DNA of 64,000 nucleotides from Pseudomonas brassicacearum subsp. neoaurantiaca. GTDB lineage: Bacteria > Pseudomonadota > Gammaproteobacteria > Pseudomonadales > Pseudomonadaceae. The notes under the pieces are model-generated. The model worked only from the letters and a program-made list of their open reading frames with translations, was not told where the DNA came from and did no database searches. Both the position numbers and the translations under genes were made by a program. The stretch lies in the NCBI RefSeq assembly GCF_013608025.1, contig NZ_VDLV01000011.1:241-64240 (forward strand). Direction: 5' to 3'. Positions 52,229 through 63,628 of this stretch are shown in pieces; positions within the stretch are counted from its first letter, which is position 1, and every line of letters begins with the position of its first letter.

Positions 52229-53550
52229 GGTTTTCTCCGCTGCCGTGGACTCAGGCGATCCAACTGCGCCAAGTGGTTGAGCTTCTCGCCGATCTTCAAC
52301 TCAAGGCCTCGGGGGACAGGCTGGTAGAAGTGCTGGGGTTCGAGCTCATCGGGAAAATAGTCTTCGCCGGCGGCATAAGCGTCGGGCTCGTCGTGGGCAT
52401 AGCGGTATTCATCGCCATAGCCCAACTGTTTCATGAGCTTGGTTGGCGCGTTGCGCAGGTGCAGCGGCACTTCCAGGGAGCCGTGTTCGGCAGCGCTGCG
52501 CATCGCGGCCTTGAAGCCCATGTATACGGCGTTGCTCTTCGGTGCGCAGGCCAGGTAGGTGATGGCCTGGGCCACGGCGAGCTCGCCTTCCGGGCTGCCA
52601 AGGCGCTCCTGCACGTCCCAGGCCGCCAGGCACAGGCTCAAGGCGCGCGGGTCGGCATTGCCGATGTCCTCGCTGGCCATGCGCACCACCCGCCGGGCCA
52701 GGTACAGCGGATCGCAACCGCCGTCGATCATCCGGGCAAACCAGTACAGGGCACCGTCAGGATTTGAGCCGCGTACCGACTTGTGCAGGGCCGATATCTG
52801 GTCGTAGAACGCCTCGCCGCCCTTGTCGAAACGCCGCCGGGTATCGCCCAGCAGGCTTTGCAACAACTCGACGCCAATCTCGCTGTCGTCTTCGGCCAGG
52901 TCCGAGGCGTTTTCCAACAAGTTGAGCAAGCGCCGGCCATCGCCGTCGGCGGCGCTGAACAGTATCTGGAAGCCTTCATCGCTGAGGCTCAGGTGACGCT
53001 TGCCCAGGCCGCGTTCCTCAGTCAGCGCGCGATGCACCAGCTTGCGCATGGCCGCTTCGTCGAGGCTCTTGAGCACATAGACCCGGGCACGGGACAGCAA
53101 GGCGTTGTTGAGTTCGAACGAAGGGTTTTCGGTGGTCGCACCGATGAAAATCAGCGTGCCGTCTTCGACATAGGGCAGGAACGCATCCTGCTGGGATTTG
53201 TTGAACCGGTGGACTTCGTCGACAAACAGGATCGTGCGCTTGCCGTACTGGCCGGCCTGCTGCTTGGCGACTTCCACCGCCTGGCGAATCTCCTTGACCC
53301 CGGCCAGCACCGCCGAGACCGTTTCGAAATGCGCGTCGGAGACTTCCGCCAGCAGCCGCGCCAGGGTGGTCTTGCCCACGCCCGGCGGGCCCCAGAAGAT
53401 CATCGAATGCAAGGCGCCCTGCTCCAGGGCCTCGCGCAGGGGCTTGCCGCGGGCGAGCACATGTTCCTGGCCGACGTACTCATCCAGGTTGGTCGCGCGC
53501 AGGCGGGCGGCCAATGGCTGGGCAATCGGGGCGCTTCGAAACAGGTCCAT
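52225..53550 (-). CDS. rarA: Replication-associated recombination protein RarA
   Basis: The protein is 441 aa. AAA+ ATPase with [14 protein letters not shown], Walker [18 protein letters not shown], Walker [22 protein letters not shown] and sensor [26 protein letters not shown]. The C-terminal tetramerisation domain ends [18 protein letters not shown]. It acts at stalled replication forks with SSB. The gene order rarA-crcB-serS is conserved in Pseudomonas. Confidence 0.96.
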   Translation of the reverse strand: MDLFRSAPIAQPLAARLRATNLDEYVGQEHVLARGKPLREALEQGALHSMIFWGPPGVGKTTLARLLAEVSDAHFETVSAVLAGVKEIRQAVEVAKQQAGQYGKRTILFVDEVHRFNKSQQDAFLPYVEDGTLIFIGATTENPSFELNNALLSRARVYVLKSLDEAAMRKLVHRALTEERGLGKRHLSLSDEGFQILFSAADGDGRRLLNLLENASDLAEDDSEIGVELLQSLLGDTRRRFDKGGEAFYDQISALHKSVRGSNPDGALYWFARMIDGGCDPLYLARRVVRMASEDIGNADPRALSLCLAAWDVQERLGSPEGELAVAQAITYLACAPKSNAVYMGFKAAMRSAAEHGSLEVPLHLRNAPTKLMKQLGYGDEYRYAHDEPDAYAAGEDYFPDELEPQHFYQPVPRGLELKIGEKLNHLAQLDRLSPRQRRKP

Positions 53551-53616
53551 GATTACTACAAAACCTCCGCTAGATCCTGTTGCCGATCAGTTAAACAACG
53601 AACAATGCAGTTCCCC

Positions 53617-53705
53617 TGTGGGAGCGAGCTTGCTCGCGATAGCGGTGGGTCAGTCACATCAATTCCAACTGATCCGACGTCATCGCAAGCAGGCTCGCTC
53701 CCACA
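53617..53705. repeat. REPIN (GTGGGAGCGAGC family)
   Basis: TGTGGGAGCGAGCTTGCTCG with a diverged partner GCAAGCAGGCTCGCTCCCAC. It lies between lolA and rarA on the same strand. Confidence 0.88.
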
Positions 53706-53717
53706 GGGATCCTTGGT

Positions 53718-54341
53718 TTATTCCTGGATCACATCCGCACCCTTGGGGATGTCGAACTTGAACTTGGACGCGGCGATCGGCTCGTTGGCCTTGACCCCGG
53801 TGAACAGGATATTGGTCCGCTGGCCAACGCTGTCGATCAGTTGCATGTCATTGACCAGGCCATTACGGAACGACAGGCGCAGGCTATCGAACAGGCTGTC
53901 CTTGGTCTTGGGCTTGAGGGTGAAGTCAATCACGCCGCCCGCCTCCTTGGAGGTGATGTCGAAACTCTGGCTGATCTCGGAGATGTCACCGGACAGCAGC
54001 AACGCCGGCGTCTGGGTCAGGCGGTGGTCGAGGGTCTTGATGGTGACTTGCTCCAGGTCCGGGTCCCACAGCGAAACCTTCTTGCCGTCGGAGACCATCA
54101 GCTGTTCGGCGGGTGCATCGGTGTGCCAGTAGAACAGGCCGGGGCGCTGCAGGGCCATGTCGCCGGCGGTCTCCTGCAATTGGGTGCCACTGCCGTCGAG
54201 GGTCAACTGGGAGAAACGTGCCGTCAGGGTCTGGGAGCCACCCAGCAACTGAGTCAGGCGGGCCACGTCTTTTTCGCCGGCGTGGGCCGACAACGTGCTC
54301 AAGGCCAATACGGGCAACAGCAGCATGCGAATCAGGCGCAT
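53718..54341 (-). CDS. lolA: Outer-membrane lipoprotein carrier LolA
   Basis: The protein is 207 aa with a Sec signal peptide ([21 protein letters not shown]). The mature protein has [64 protein letters not shown], the LolA half-barrel. It ferries lipoproteins across the periplasm from LolCDE to LolB. The ATG at 54341 is chosen over 54353 because AGGA lies just upstream of it. Confidence 0.95.
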   Translation of the reverse strand: MRLIRMLLLPVLALSTLSAHAGEKDVARLTQLLGGSQTLTARFSQLTLDGSGTQLQETAGDMALQRPGLFYWHTDAPAEQLMVSDGKKVSLWDPDLEQVTIKTLDHRLTQTPALLLSGDISEISQSFDITSKEAGGVIDFTLKPKTKDSLFDSLRLSFRNGLVNDMQLIDSVGQRTNILFTGVKANEPIAASKFKFDIPKGADVIQE

Positions 54342-54399
54342 GGGAATCCTCATGAATTCGTGGGGGGTCGAGCGGCGCGTCATCACGCCGCCCGGGTAG

Positions 54400-56808
54400 T
54401 CAGTCGCGCATCGGGCCCGGCGCGAGCACTTCGCGCGAACCATTGGTATTCATGGCCGTCACGACCCCGGCCATTTCCATGGCTTCGATCATGCGGGCGG
54501 CGCGGTTGTAGCCGATCTTCAGCTTGCGCTGTACCGCGGAAATCGAGGCCCGGCGGCTTTCCAGGACGAACTGCACCGCTTCGTCATAGAGCGCGTCGGT
54601 CTCGGCATCGTCGTCGCCGCCACCGCCACTGCCGCCTTCAAAGCCGCTGCCGGCCTCTTCGACACCGTTGAGGATGTCATCGTTGTATTCGGGCGCGCCG
54701 CGCAGCTTCCAGGCCTCCACCACGCGGTGCACTTCGTCATCGGAAACGAACGCGCCGTGGACACGAATCGGCAGGCTGGTACCCGGCGGCATGTAGAGCA
54801 TGTCACCGTGGCCCAGCAATTGCTCGGCGCCGCCCTGGTCGATGATGGTCCGCGAGTCGATCTTGCTCGACACCTGGAACGCCATGCGGGTCGGGATGTT
54901 GGCCTTGATCAGGCCGGTGATCACGTCCACCGAAGGCCGCTGGGTCGCGAGGATCAAGTGGATACCCGCGGCACGGGCCTTCTGGGCGATACGGGCGATG
55001 AGTTCTTCGACCTTCTTGCCGACGATCATCATCATGTCGGCGAATTCGTCCACCACTACCACGATGGTCGGCAGCTTGTGCAGCAGCGGCGCTTCGTCGT
55101 GGATGCTTTCGCGGTGATACAGCGGGTCGCTCAATGGCGTCCCGGCCTCTTCCGCTTCCTTGACCTTGGCGTTGAAGCCCGACAGGTTGCGCACCCCCAT
55201 CTTCGCCATCAACTTGTAGCGGCGCTCCATCTCGGCAACGCTCCAGCGCAAGGCGTTGGCCGCATCCTTCATGTCGGTGACCACCGGGCACAGCAGGTGC
55301 GGAATGCCTTCGTAGATCGACAATTCGAGCATTTTCGGGTCGATCATGATCAGCTTGGCGTCTTCCGGGCCGGACTTGAACAGGATCGACAGGATCATCG
55401 CGTTCACGCCCACCGACTTACCGGAACCAGTGGTACCGGCCACCAGCAAGTGGGGCATCTTCGCCAGGTCGGTAATGACCGGCTTGCCACCGATGTCGTG
55501 GCCCAGGGCCAGGGTGACAGGCGATTTATGGTTGTCGTATTCCGGCGTCGACAGTACTTCGGAGAAACGCACGATCTGGCGGTCTTCGTTGGGAATCTCG
55601 ATGCCCACGGTGGTCTTGCCGGGAATGACCTCCACCACCCGCACGCTGGTCACGGCCAGGGATCGCGCAAGGTCCTTCGCGAGGTTGGCGATACGGCTGA
55701 CCTTCACGCCGGCGGCCGGCTGGATCTCGTAGCGGGTAATCACCGGGCCCGGGTGGATCGAATCCACCGAGACCTCGACACCGAATTCCTTGAGCTTGAT
55801 CTCAAGCAAATGCCCGACGGCTGCCAGGGATTCGGGGGAATAATTGAGTTGTTTCTTCTCGGCCGGGTCGAGGATCGATATCGGCGGCAAGGTACCTTCG
55901 ACCGCGCTGTCGACGAACAACGGTGCCTGTTTTTCCTTCTGCACACGCTTGCTTTGCTCGGGCGGCTTGGCCGGGGCCATGGTGATGACCGGCGGCACCT
56001 GCTTTTCGCGCTCGGACATGTGCTTGCTCAACGCTTGCTCACGCTCGATCAAGCGTTCCTTGACCTTGGCCTGCTCGCGTTTGTCCGGCGTAGTCGGGGC
56101 CACCACGTCATGGACGCGGTCGTCGACTTCACGCAGCTGCGCCACCAGTTGCTTGCGCTCGTTGCGCGCCGCCCACCAGCGGTTCAGCGCGCCTTGGATC
56201 AGCTCGATGAGGTCGAGGGTGATCTTGCCGGTGACGTCCATGACCTTGAACCACGACAGGTCGGTGAACACCGTCAGGCCGAACAGGAACAGGGCGATGA
56301 ACAGCAACGTGCTGCCCTGGATGTTCAGGGCATTGCGGGCCAGGTCGCCGAGGCTTTCACCCAGCGCACCGCCCGCCCCGGCCGGCAGGCCAGTGGGTGC
56401 GTGGAAATGAATGTGGGCCAGCGCGGCCCCCGACAACACCAGGAACACCAGGCCGATCAGGCGCCATGAGAACAGCCAGCCGCTCCACTGCCACGGCTCA
56501 TGGCGCTGGCGGAAGATCTGATAGGTCTTGATCGCCAGCAGCAGCGGGAAGATATAGGCGAAATAACCCAGCACCATGAACAGGATGTCTGCGCTATAGG
56601 AACCGGCGGGGCCGCCGAAATTCTGCACGTCGTCGATCTTGCTGTTATGGCTCCAGCCCGGATCGTCCTTGCCGTAGGTCAGCAAGGCCATCATCAGGAA
56701 CAGGCAAAGGGCACCAATGGCGATCAACGCACCTTCCTTGAGCCGGTAGTGCAATTGTTGGCGCCAGAGCGGAACGACTGTCTTGGGTGCTGCGGTGGAT
56801 TTCTTCAA
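54400..56808 (-). CDS. ftsK: DNA translocase FtsK
   Basis: The protein is 802 aa. About four N-terminal membrane helices (about 20-190), a Glu/Lys-rich linker (about 230-300), then the RecA-like motor with Walker [15 protein letters not shown], Walker [13 protein letters not shown] and [22 protein letters not shown]. The C-terminal gamma winged helix ([38 protein letters not shown]) reads KOPS. It moves chromosome dimers to the XerCD/dif site at the septum. It is upstream of lolA on the same strand, divergent from trxB. Confidence 0.97.
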   Translation of the reverse strand: MKKSTAAPKTVVPLWRQQLHYRLKEGALIAIGALCLFLMMALLTYGKDDPGWSHNSKIDDVQNFGGPAGSYSADILFMVLGYFAYIFPLLLAIKTYQIFRQRHEPWQWSGWLFSWRLIGLVFLVLSGAALAHIHFHAPTGLPAGAGGALGESLGDLARNALNIQGSTLLFIALFLFGLTVFTDLSWFKVMDVTGKITLDLIELIQGALNRWWAARNERKQLVAQLREVDDRVHDVVAPTTPDKREQAKVKERLIEREQALSKHMSEREKQVPPVITMAPAKPPEQSKRVQKEKQAPLFVDSAVEGTLPPISILDPAEKKQLNYSPESLAAVGHLLEIKLKEFGVEVSVDSIHPGPVITRYEIQPAAGVKVSRIANLAKDLARSLAVTSVRVVEVIPGKTTVGIEIPNEDRQIVRFSEVLSTPEYDNHKSPVTLALGHDIGGKPVITDLAKMPHLLVAGTTGSGKSVGVNAMILSILFKSGPEDAKLIMIDPKMLELSIYEGIPHLLCPVVTDMKDAANALRWSVAEMERRYKLMAKMGVRNLSGFNAKVKEAEEAGTPLSDPLYHRESIHDEAPLLHKLPTIVVVVDEFADMMMIVGKKVEELIARIAQKARAAGIHLILATQRPSVDVITGLIKANIPTRMAFQVSSKIDSRTIIDQGGAEQLLGHGDMLYMPPGTSLPIRVHGAFVSDDEVHRVVEAWKLRGAPEYNDDILNGVEEAGSGFEGGSGGGGDDDAETDALYDEAVQFVLESRRASISAVQRKLKIGYNRAARMIEAMEMAGVVTAMNTNGSREVLAPGPMRD

Positions 56809-58086
<1,278 letters not shown>

Positions 58087-58155
58087 CGGTTAACCTCTAG
58101 GCGGGCTCTGGTTCATCTGGAGCGCCGCCCTCCCCTTCTGCAAGCACGGACACCC

Positions 58156-58836
58156 ATGCTGACTTGGTTACAACGCAACACCTTCGATTTTCCGCCACTG
58201 GAAAAAGCCATGCGCGACCCCAACGGCTTGCTCGCCGCCGGTGGGGATCTGTCCGCCGACCGCTTGATCCAGGCCTATCGCCACGGCTGTTTTCCGTGGT
58301 TTTCGGAAGGCCAGCCGATCCTGTGGTGGTCGCCGGATCCGCGTACAGTGCTGTTTCCCGACGAGCTGCATGTCTCGCGCAGCCTGGGCAAACTGCTGCG
58401 CAAGGGCCGCTATGAAGTGACGTTCGACCGGGATTTCGCCGCGGTCATCAAGGCCTGCGCCGCGCCCCGCGATTATGCCGACGGTACCTGGATCACCGAC
58501 GCCATGCAGACCGCTTATCTGGAACTGCACCGACGCGGCTTCGCCCACTCGGTAGAGGTCTGGGATCAAGGCGAACTGGTGGGCGGCCTTTATGGCCTGG
58601 CAATGGGGCAGTTGTTCTTTGGCGAATCCATGTTCAGTCGAGCGGACAATGCGTCGAAATTCGGCTTCGCAACCCTGGTCCAACACCTCAAGGAGGCGGG
58701 TTTCGTGCTGATCGACTGCCAGATGCCTACGGAGCACCTGCACAGCCTGGGCGCACGGTCGATTCCCCGCACGACGTTTGCCGGCTACCTGAAGGCCCAT
58801 CTGGACCAACCCAACCATGCCACCTGGGTTTGCTGA
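58156..58836 (+). CDS. aat: Leucyl/phenylalanyl-tRNA-protein transferase
   Basis: The protein is 226 aa. [52 protein letters not shown], then [25 protein letters not shown] and [21 protein letters not shown] are Aat hallmarks. It adds Leu or Phe to N-terminal Lys/Arg, creating primary destabilising residues recognised by ClpS. The clpS-clpA genes are nearby. It is followed by bpt. Confidence 0.96.
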   Translation: MLTWLQRNTFDFPPLEKAMRDPNGLLAAGGDLSADRLIQAYRHGCFPWFSEGQPILWWSPDPRTVLFPDELHVSRSLGKLLRKGRYEVTFDRDFAAVIKACAAPRDYADGTWITDAMQTAYLELHRRGFAHSVEVWDQGELVGGLYGLAMGQLFFGESMFSRADNASKFGFATLVQHLKEAGFVLIDCQMPTEHLHSLGARSIPRTTFAGYLKAHLDQPNHATWVC

Positions 58837-58893
58837 GCGATATTCGCGCTCCTGGCTTACACTTGAATTTGAAGCTTATACCGAGGGTTGATC

Positions 58894-59601
58894 ATGACCG
58901 AGTTGGCGCGCTTGAAGTTCTATGCCACTCAACCCCACTCCTGCAGTTACCTGCCCGAGGAGCAGGCCACGACCCTGTTCCTCGACCCTAGCCAGCCCAT
59001 GGATGTGCATGTCTACGCAGATCTGTCGGAGATGGGCTTTCGTCGCAGCGGCGATCACCTCTACCGGCCCCATTGCCAGCATTGCAATGCGTGCGTTCCG
59101 GCGCGCATCCCCGTGGCCCGATTTACCCCCAACCGACAGCAGAAGCGTATTTTCAAGCGCAACGCCGACGTGCAGGTCCGCCCCGCAAAGCCGCAGTTCA
59201 CCGAAGAATATTTCGACCTGTACCAGCGCTACATCGAACAGCGTCACGCCGATGGCGACATGTACCCGCCCAGCCGGGATCAGTTTTCGACCTTCCTGGT
59301 ACGCGACCTGCCGTTCTCACGCTTTTACGAGTTCCGCCTCGAGGGTCGGCTGGTGGCCATCGCCGTCACCGACCTGCTGCCCAACGGACTCTCGGCGGTC
59401 TACACCTTCTATGAGCCCGGCGAAGAAAAGCGCAGCCTGGGACGTTTTGCGATCCTTTGGCAGATCAATGAATGCCGACGCCTGGGCCTGGAAGCGGTGT
59501 ACTTGGGCTACTGGATCAAGAACTGCAAAAAAATGAACTACAAGACCCAATATCGGCCCATTGAATTACTGATCAACCAGCGGTGGGTTGTCCTGAACTA
59601 G
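58894..59601 (+). CDS. bpt: Aspartate/glutamate leucyltransferase (Bpt)
   Basis: The protein is 235 aa. [18 protein letters not shown] and [21 protein letters not shown] (Cys-rich arginyltransferase-like N-domain) are followed by the ATE1-like C-domain [51 protein letters not shown]. Bpt adds Leu to N-terminal Asp/Glu for ClpS recognition. Together with aat and clpSA this window has the full bacterial N-degron branch. A MITE is inserted exactly at its TAG stop. Confidence 0.95.
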   Translation: MTELARLKFYATQPHSCSYLPEEQATTLFLDPSQPMDVHVYADLSEMGFRRSGDHLYRPHCQHCNACVPARIPVARFTPNRQQKRIFKRNADVQVRPAKPQFTEEYFDLYQRYIEQRHADGDMYPPSRDQFSTFLVRDLPFSRFYEFRLEGRLVAIAVTDLLPNGLSAVYTFYEPGEEKRSLGRFAILWQINECRRLGLEAVYLGYWIKNCKKMNYKTQYRPIELLINQRWVVLN

Positions 59602-59741
59602 GGTTTGTACGAAAAGTTGCCGAGCGGCGATCAGGCAAGGCGAAAACAGGCGAGGAAGCGGAGTTGACTGGTTGTCAATGAGCATTCCGAGCCTGTTTTC
59701 AACGCAGCATGATCGTCGCGCAGGCACTTTTCGGACAAAGC
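59602..59741. mobile_element. IS5-family-like MITE with CTAG target duplication
   Basis: 140 bases bounded by CTAG at 59598-59601 and 59742-59745. The left end GGTTTGTACGAAAAGTTGCC matches the complement of the right end, GGCTTTGTCCGAAAAGTGCC. Inside, GAAAACAGGC / GCCTGTTTTC and GGCGATCA / TGATCGTC continue the palindrome. CTAG fits the YTAR target of IS5-type elements. There is no transposase. The left CTAG contains the bpt stop codon, which was regenerated. Confidence 0.78.
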
Positions 59742-59902
59742 CTAGGGGCCGCTCGTAGTCTGCGCCTTATCCACGCGCCGCATTCATTGAGTAACTCCGA
59801 AGAACCCCTTGGCTTGGCCCCCCTTTTTCGGGCACAATGCACGCCGCTTTTGCCTGGCGCAGTTGCACCGGGCCATTCACTGGATACCGAGGGCTTTACT
59901 GC

Positions 59903-60121
59903 ATGTCGAAAGAAGACAGCTTCGAAATGGAAGGCACTGTCGTCGACACCCTGCCCAACACCATGTTTCGTGTGGAGTTGGAAAATGGGCACGTCGTAAC
60001 CGCGCATATCTCCGGCAAGATGCGCAAGAACTACATTCGTATTCTTACCGGTGACAAAGTGCGCGTCGAGCTGACGCCCTATGACTTGAGCAAAGGGCGC
60101 ATCACTTACCGCGCTCGCTAA
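59903..60121 (+). CDS. infA: Translation initiation factor IF-1
   Basis: The protein is 72 aa, the standard length. [70 protein letters not shown] is the OB-fold, here in outline. It binds the ribosomal A site at initiation. The promoter and leader lie in 59742-59902, now preceded by the MITE. Confidence 0.98.
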
Positions 60122-60135
60122 CAAGTCAATACAAA

Positions 60136-60161
60136 ACGCCCGGCTCATGTCGGGCGTTTTT
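60136..60161 (+). terminator. Rho-independent terminator of infA
   Basis: ACGCCCG (60136-60142), loop of eight bases, CGGGCGT (60151-60157), then TTTTT. Confidence 0.9.
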
Positions 60162-60204
60162 GTTTGCCCGCGATTTGTCCCGATCTTTCAGAACACAGCT
60201 TCCC

Positions 60205-60294
60205 TGTGGGAGCAAGCTTGCTCGCGAAGGCGGCGTGTCAGCTTGCGCATATATTGAATGTGCCATCGCATTCGCGAGCAGGCTCGCTCCCACA
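60205..60294. repeat. REPIN (GTGGGAGCGAGC family)
   Basis: TGTGGGAGCAAGCTTGCTCG and TTCGCGAGCAGGCTCGCTCC, between the infA terminator and the clpA terminator. Confidence 0.9.
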
Positions 60295-60318
60295 GGTGAT
60301 TTGATGAAGCCGGACAGC

Positions 60319-60344
60319 AAAAAGGCGCCTTTCGGCGCCTTTTT
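60319..60344. terminator. Bidirectional terminator at the end of clpA
   Basis: AAAAAGGCGCC-TTTC-GGCGCCTTTTT is a perfect hairpin with A and T tracts on both sides. It ends clpA on the minus strand. Confidence 0.9.
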
Positions 60345-60363
60345 AGTTTGTTGCAGGTAACGA

Positions 60364-62634
60364 TCAGGCCATTTCGGCCGTGGTTTCGAAGTCGAAGGTC
60401 AGCTCGCCGTCCTTGATGTCGATGTGAACCACACCGCCATGCTCGGCCAGTTCGCCAAACAGGATCTCCTCGGCCAGCGGACGCTTGATCTTGTCTTGGA
60501 TCAGGCGAGCCATCGGCCGCGCACCCATCGTCACATCGTAACCACCTTCCGCCAGCCAGCTGCGCGCCGCATCGGTGACTTCCAGCAATACACGCTTGTC
60601 TTCGAGCTGCGCCTGAAGTTCGGTAAGGAACTTGTCCACCACACTCTTGATGACCTCATGGCTGAGGCGACCAAACTGGATAATGGTGTCCAGGCGGTTG
60701 CGGAATTCAGGCGTGAAGCTCTTCTTGATCACTTCCATCGCATCGGACGAGTGGTCCTGATGGGTGAAACCGATCGAAGCGCGCGCCGCAGTCTCGGCAC
60801 CGGCGTTCGTGGTCATGATGATGATCACGTTGCGGAAGTCCGCCTTGCGCCCGTTGTTGTCGGTCAGCGTACCGTGGTCCATGACCTGCAGGAGCAGGTT
60901 GAAGACTTCCGGATGCGCCTTCTCGATCTCGTCGAGCAGCAATACGCAGTGCGGTTGCTTGGTGATGGCCTCGGTCAGCAAACCGCCCTGGTCGAAACCG
61001 ACATAGCCCGGAGGTGCACCGATCAGACGCGATACGGTGTGGCGCTCCATGTATTCGGACATGTCGAAGCGCACCAGTTCGATGCCCATCGCCTTGGCCA
61101 GTTGCCGCGCCGCTTCGGTCTTGCCGACACCGGTTGGACCGGCGAACAGGAACGAACCGACAGGCTTGTCCGGCGACTTGAGACCGGCGCGGGACAGCTT
61201 GATCGCAGTCGACAGCGAGTCGATGGCCGCATCCTGGCCGAACACCGTCAGCTTCAGGTCACGCTCCAGGTTACGCAGCAGTTCCTTGTCGGAACTGGTG
61301 ACGTGCTTGGGCGGAATACGCGCGATTTTCGCGACGATGTCCTCGACCTGAGGCACTTCGATGCGCTTGACGCGATTTTCCACCGGTTGCAGGCGCTGGT
61401 AGGCACCGGCCTCGTCGATGACATCGATGGCCTTGTCCGGCATGTGCCGGTCGTTGATGTAGCGCGAGGCCAGTTCGGCCGCCGCACGAAGGGCTTCATC
61501 GCTGTATTCGATGTTGTGGTGCAGCTCGAAACGCCCCTTCAGGCCGCGCAGGATGCCAATGGTGTCCTCCACCGAAGGCTCCGACACATCGACCTTCTGG
61601 AAACGCCGGGCCAGGGCACGGTCCTTCTCGAAGATCCCGCGGAATTCCTGGAACGTGGTAGAGCCGATGCAACGGATATCACCCGAGGACAGCAGCGGCT
61701 TGAGCAGGTTCGACGCATCCATGACGCCGCCCGAGGCAGCGCCCGCGCCGATGATGGTGTGGATCTCGTCGATGAACAGGATCGCTTGCGGGCGTTTCTT
61801 CAGCTCGCCGAGCAGCGCCTTGAAGCGCTTCTCGAAGTCGCCACGGTATTTCGTACCGGCCAGCAAGGCGCCCAGATCGAGCGAATACACCACGCTGTTG
61901 GCCAGCAGGTCCGGCACCTGGTTGTCGACGATGCGCTTGGCCAGGCCTTCGGCGATGGCGGTCTTGCCCACGCCGGCCTCGCCCACCAGCAACGGGTTGT
62001 TCTTGCGGCGTCGGGCGAGAATCTGCGCAACGCGCTCGACTTCCGCCTCGCGCCCAACCAGCGGATCGATGCGGCCCTGGCGGGCCAGCTCGTTCAGGTT
62101 GCTGGCATACGCGTCCAGCGGATTGCCTGAAGAAGAAGACTCACCGCCCTCGTCGTCCTGCATATCCTGTTCACCCTCGGAATGATCGCCATGCCCCGGC
62201 ACTTTGGAAATGCCATGGGCAATGTAGTTGACGACATCGATACGCGCGACGCTCTGCTGCTTGAGCAGGAACACCGCCTGGCTTTCCTGCTCACTGAAGA
62301 TGGCGACCAGCACGTTGGCACCAGTCACTTCACGCTTGCCCGAGCTCTGCACATGAAAGACAGCACGTTGCAGCACCCGCTGGAAGCCCAGGGTTGGCTG
62401 GGTTTCGCGGTCCTCGTCGTGGACGGGGATCAATGGCGTGGTGGAGTCGATGAACTCCTGCAAATCGTGCTTGAGTTTGTCGAGGTTCGCGCCGCAGGCA
62501 CGCAAAACGGTGGCGGCAGCCTCGTTATCCAGTAGGGCCAACAGCAGGTGTTCGACGGTCATGAATTCATGACGCTTCGAACGAGCCTCCTTGAAGGCAA
62601 GATTGAGGGTGACTTCGAGCTCGCGGTTTAACAT
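60364..62634 (-). CDS. clpA: ClpA, ATPase subunit of the ClpAP protease
   Basis: The protein is 756 aa. Two N-terminal Clp repeats (LNRELEVTLNLAFKEARSKRHEFMTVEHLLLALL), AAA-1 with Walker A GEAGVGKTAIAEG and GTKYRGDFEKRFKALL, AAA-2 with GPTGVGKTEAARQLAKAM and the C-terminal D2 part. It unfolds substrates for ClpP, including N-degron proteins delivered by ClpS, encoded 28 bases upstream. Confidence 0.97.
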   Translation of the reverse strand: MLNRELEVTLNLAFKEARSKRHEFMTVEHLLLALLDNEAAATVLRACGANLDKLKHDLQEFIDSTTPLIPVHDEDRETQPTLGFQRVLQRAVFHVQSSGKREVTGANVLVAIFSEQESQAVFLLKQQSVARIDVVNYIAHGISKVPGHGDHSEGEQDMQDDEGGESSSSGNPLDAYASNLNELARQGRIDPLVGREAEVERVAQILARRRKNNPLLVGEAGVGKTAIAEGLAKRIVDNQVPDLLANSVVYSLDLGALLAGTKYRGDFEKRFKALLGELKKRPQAILFIDEIHTIIGAGAASGGVMDASNLLKPLLSSGDIRCIGSTTFQEFRGIFEKDRALARRFQKVDVSEPSVEDTIGILRGLKGRFELHHNIEYSDEALRAAAELASRYINDRHMPDKAIDVIDEAGAYQRLQPVENRVKRIEVPQVEDIVAKIARIPPKHVTSSDKELLRNLERDLKLTVFGQDAAIDSLSTAIKLSRAGLKSPDKPVGSFLFAGPTGVGKTEAARQLAKAMGIELVRFDMSEYMERHTVSRLIGAPPGYVGFDQGGLLTEAITKQPHCVLLLDEIEKAHPEVFNLLLQVMDHGTLTDNNGRKADFRNVIIIMTTNAGAETAARASIGFTHQDHSSDAMEVIKKSFTPEFRNRLDTIIQFGRLSHEVIKSVVDKFLTELQAQLEDKRVLLEVTDAARSWLAEGGYDVTMGARPMARLIQDKIKRPLAEEILFGELAEHGGVVHIDIKDGELTFDFETTAEMA

Positions 62635-62662
62635 GGTTCACCTCATACCCAAGTGGTCGGCG

Positions 62663-63025
62663 TTAACCGTCCTTCTCGATTTCACAGAGTAGCGGATGCT
62701 GGCTTTCCCTGGCGTACTGGTTGACCTGCATGGCCTTGGTCTCCGCAATGTCGCGGGTAAACACACCACATACTGCCCGTCCCTCTGTATGAACGGCCAG
62801 CATGACCTTGGTCGCCAGCTCACGATTCAGGTTGAAAAACACCTCGAGCACTTCGACGACGAAATCCATCGGTGTGTAGTCATCATTGAACAAAACCACC
62901 TTGTACATCGGTGGAGCCTGTAAAGCGGGCTTTGATTCCTGAACAGCAATGCCCGCTGAATCGTCGTCATGTTGATCCGGGCGATCCTGATTGAATGTTA
63001 GTCGAATCTGGCTGATTGCATGCAT
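62663..63025 (-). CDS. clpS: ClpS, N-degron adaptor of ClpAP
   Basis: The protein is 120 aa. A flexible N-terminal arm is followed by [75 protein letters not shown]. Residues of the N-degron pocket (the DD, and His in VHTEG) are present. It delivers substrates with N-terminal Leu/Phe/Tyr/Trp to ClpA. The ATG at 63025 is the family start. It is divergent from cspD. Confidence 0.96.
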   Translation of the reverse strand: MHAISQIRLTFNQDRPDQHDDDSAGIAVQESKPALQAPPMYKVVLFNDDYTPMDFVVEVLEVFFNLNRELATKVMLAVHTEGRAVCGVFTRDIAETKAMQVNQYARESQHPLLCEIEKDG

Positions 63026-63250
63026 GGAAAGAAAGGTTCGTTTAGTTGGCAAATACAGTGATGGGGCCGCTTGCGGGCGATTTCAACCGCTACCGCCCGA
63101 TCACCTTGACTAACGGCAAATCGGTGTTACAACCAATAGAGCCCACCGTGGGTTAAAAAGGTCCGCGAAGTCAATTCGATTTCCATTGATCGACGGCGGA
63201 TGATCAGGATGATACTCCGTTGCCGGGGTGTGTTGCAGAGGGAAAATGGT

Positions 63251-63559
63251 ATGTCAGGTACCACTAGCATGCGAGTCAAGGGAAAGGTCAAATGGTTCAA
63301 CAATGCCAAGGGCTACGGTTTCATTATCCAAGACGGGAAGGACGAAGATCTCTTCGCACATTTTTCGACAATCCAGATAGACGGTTATAAAACCCTCAAG
63401 GCAGGCCAGCCAGTAACGTTCTGCATGATACAAGGGCCAAAGGGCACACACGCCGTTGAAATTTGCCCGGTCGCCGTCGATGCCGAGGGCAATCAGCTGA
63501 GCGAAAAACCAGAGCCGACCAAGGTCCGCCTCAAACCGCGGGTCACCGAGGACCACTAA
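63251..63559 (+). CDS. cspD: CspD-like cold-shock-domain protein
   Basis: The protein is 102 aa. The cold-shock domain is VKGKVKWFNNAKGYGFIIQDGKDEDLFAHFSTIQIDGYKTLKAGQPVTFCMIQGPKGTHAVEI, with RNP1 KGYGFI and RNP2 DLFAHF. A basic-acidic C-terminal tail of about 30 residues follows. CspD inhibits DNA replication in stationary phase in E. coli; the clpS-divergent position is conserved. The start has GGGA upstream; an ATG at 63269 is possible. Confidence 0.92.
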   Translation: MSGTTSMRVKGKVKWFNNAKGYGFIIQDGKDEDLFAHFSTIQIDGYKTLKAGQPVTFCMIQGPKGTHAVEICPVAVDAEGNQLSEKPEPTKVRLKPRVTEDH

Positions 63560-63576
63560 AAAACTGCCCCCCATGA

Positions 63577-63616
63577 AAATGCCCGGTTTCGATCACTCGA
63601 ACCGGGCATTTTTTTG
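63577..63616. terminator. Bidirectional terminator between cspD and icd
   Basis: ATGCCCGGTTTCGA pairs with TCGAACCGGGCAT around TCAC, with A-rich and T-rich flanks. It can end cspD (plus) and icd (minus). Confidence 0.88.
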
Positions 63617-63628
63617 TCCAGGCTTCGC

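Noticed and set aside
59602..59741. MITE region as a small RNA gene
   Set aside because: The terminal repeats and CTAG duplication explain the palindrome. There is no promoter or terminator evidence for an sRNA.
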